A stretch of 40,017 bases of DNA, from positions 1-40,017 of the forward strand of contig VYFG01000084.1 in the NCBI GenBank assembly GCA_009842505.1. Direction: 5' to 3'. This DNA comes from Gammaproteobacteria bacterium. Its GTDB lineage: Bacteria > Pseudomonadota > Gammaproteobacteria > Arenicellales > Poriferihabitantaceae. The position numbers and the translations under genes were made by a program. This document shows, piece after piece, positions 38,991 to 40,017 of the stretch (the stretch's first letter is position 1; the number at the start of each line of letters is the position of its first letter). The notes under the pieces are model-generated. The model was not told where the DNA came from and searched no databases. It worked only from the letters and a program-made list of their open reading frames with translations.

Positions 38991-39887
38991 TCAGGGCAGA
39001 ACGGAACGGGCAAAATCCGGATAGCCGATGCGGCCAACCCCGGGAAGCTTGATGGCCGGGGGGGAAAGATCGATCCCCGCCGTCAGGCCGAGCAAGTTGA
39101 CCTCGACACCTTCTTCCGGCGCAACCAGAAGGCCCAGGAGGCCGCCGAAGGTAAGCTGCAGGCCCTTGCCGCTCGGCGGGGTCTGGACCAGGCCGCCCCC
39201 GGTCGGATAGTCCTTGCCGATGGCGGTGGATGGCAAATCCAGAGAGAGCTCCGGCACCGTTCGCCCGATGTGGGCGGTGAAGGTGTTGCTGTTGGGGCCC
39301 GGCCAGATCGCGTAGCGGCGGGTGTACGGGTAGTTCCGGGCCGCGTGGTGGATGCGGTCGATCAGCTGGTTCACCTCCTCGCCCCCGCGGATTTCACGCA
39401 GCAGAAGCGGCCGACTGCCAAACCAGTACTGATCGGGCGTTCCGGTGCGGATCCGGACGCTCTGGTTGCCCCAGCGAAGGGCGAAGCCCATGACCTCCAC
39501 CCGCTGGTAGTAGCTTTCGTCCGGCCTCTTTGTGGCGATCCAGGTATGAACGCCGAGCGCGCCCCGCCAGCGGACCGCCCTGGCGGCGTAGACCTGGATG
39601 ATAGCGTCCCTGGTGATGGCGGGATCCGGCGCCTGGGCGCTGCTGTCGCGGCGCTGCGACCACCAGGGGACAGTCCGGTCCTGGTCGAGGTAGTAAACCG
39701 CAAGCTGGTAGCCCACCGGCAGGAAGTACAGGGTGAACACCACCAGCGCCCATCGCAGCAGGTGCCGGAGTATGCGTCGCCGCCTGTGCGGCCCTATTTT
39801 CTTCACCGGGATGTTCAATGGTCTTGCGTCAGCCCTGAAGCCGGGTGCCGAGGGGTGGACTCGCGTGGCTGCCCGAAGTGGCAGCAC
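38991..39887 (-). CDS. DUF3750-like membrane-anchored protein of unknown function
   Basis: The protein has 298 residues from the first ATG. A basic segment (KKIGPHRRRRILRHLLR) is followed by one hydrophobic helix (about 46-65), so it looks like a single-pass inner-membrane protein with its C-terminal part outside the cytoplasm. The stretch IIQVYAARAVRWRGALGVHTWIATK followed by YYQRVEVMGFALRW, and later YPYTRRYAIWPGPNSNTF, resemble DUF3750 proteins as I remember them; function is unknown. A TTG start near residue 24 (LNIPVKKIGP) is possible because the first residues look non-coding. It is upstream of parC on the same strand. Confidence 0.65.
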   Translation of the reverse strand: MLPLRAATRVHPSAPGFRADARPLNIPVKKIGPHRRRRILRHLLRWALVVFTLYFLPVGYQLAVYYLDQDRTVPWWSQRRDSSAQAPDPAITRDAIIQVYAARAVRWRGALGVHTWIATKRPDESYYQRVEVMGFALRWGNQSVRIRTGTPDQYWFGSRPLLLREIRGGEEVNQLIDRIHHAARNYPYTRRYAIWPGPNSNTFTAHIGRTVPELSLDLPSTAIGKDYPTGGGLVQTPPSGKGLQLTFGGLLGLLVAPEEGVEVNLLGLTAGIDLSPPAIKLPGVGRIGYPDFARSVLP

Positions 39888-39996
39888 TTCACCGGTATCC
39901 CGGTCGGGCCCGTCCGATCATGAAACTCCCGGTAATTTGACCACATCCCGGTTCAGGATTGCGTGAAGCCGGGTCGCGAACCGAGCCGGCGGAAAT

Positions 39997-40002
39997 TATA
40001 AT
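39997..40002 (+). promoter_or_regulatory. possible -10 box at the window end
   Basis: A perfect TATAAT lies in an otherwise GC-rich 130-base gap after the DUF3750-like gene. It is also the loop of GGCGG/CCGCC (39989-39993 with 40004-40008). There is no good -35 at 16-18 bp. A plus-strand gene would have to start beyond the window, so this is only a hint. Confidence 0.2.
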
Positions 40003-40017
40003 CCGCCCCGTGAACCC

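Overview
The window looks like chromosomal DNA of a GC-rich gammaproteobacterium. The divergent rluD/bamD pair, parC with its conserved Ser/Glu quinolone-region residues, a Pseudomonas-like threonine synthase and a complete polyamine-type ABC operon all fit that reading. The genus cannot be told from sequence alone.

Layout. 0.3-6.0 kb: a membrane ClpP-fold protein (minus strand), then a potA-potD-potB-potC-type importer operon (plus). 6.0-13.4 kb: housekeeping genes (thrC, an AMP-forming acyl ligase, rluD, bamD), followed by an orphan large subunit of the N,N-dimethylformamidase family. 13.4-13.8 kb: a short non-coding stretch with three perfect 14-bp palindromes and a strong ribosome-binding site leading only into a 53-codon frame. 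13.8-19.1 kb (minus): ligA-ligB-ligC-pobA-ligK-galD. 19.1-20.8 kb: a junction zone with inverted repeats and gene relics, including the C-terminal end of an MttB-type methyltransferase. 20.8-32.5 kb: a self-contained accessory cassette. 32.7-34.6 kb (minus): ligJ-ligI. 34.7-39.9 kb (minus): an EamA permease, purC, parC and a DUF3750-like protein.

The two lig blocks together encode the whole protocatechuate 4,5-cleavage route, from 4-hydroxybenzoate (PobA) through LigAB, LigC, LigI, GalD/LigU and LigJ to LigK, giving pyruvate and oxaloacetate. Both blocks lie on the same strand and read towards each other across the cassette (ligJ-ligI // ligA-ligB-ligC-...). The simplest history is one operon split by an insertion of about 13 kb between ligI and ligA.

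The cassette is the most interesting part. It encodes RidA, a KDG-kinase-like PfkB enzyme, KDPG aldolase, an RpiR regulator, a five-gene peptide/nickel-type ABC importer, an M81 (MlrC-type) metallohydrolase and a DSD1/D-threonine-aldolase-fold PLP enzyme. Read together, these suggest import of an amidated or peptidyl amino-sugar acid, hydrolysis by the M81 enzyme, PLP-dependent dehydration/deamination to 2-keto-3-deoxygluconate helped by RidA, phosphorylation, and cleavage to pyruvate and glyceraldehyde 3-phosphate. Candidate GAAAAT/ATTTTC operators sit on its promoters. The enzyme families are well supported; the substrate and pathway are inference.
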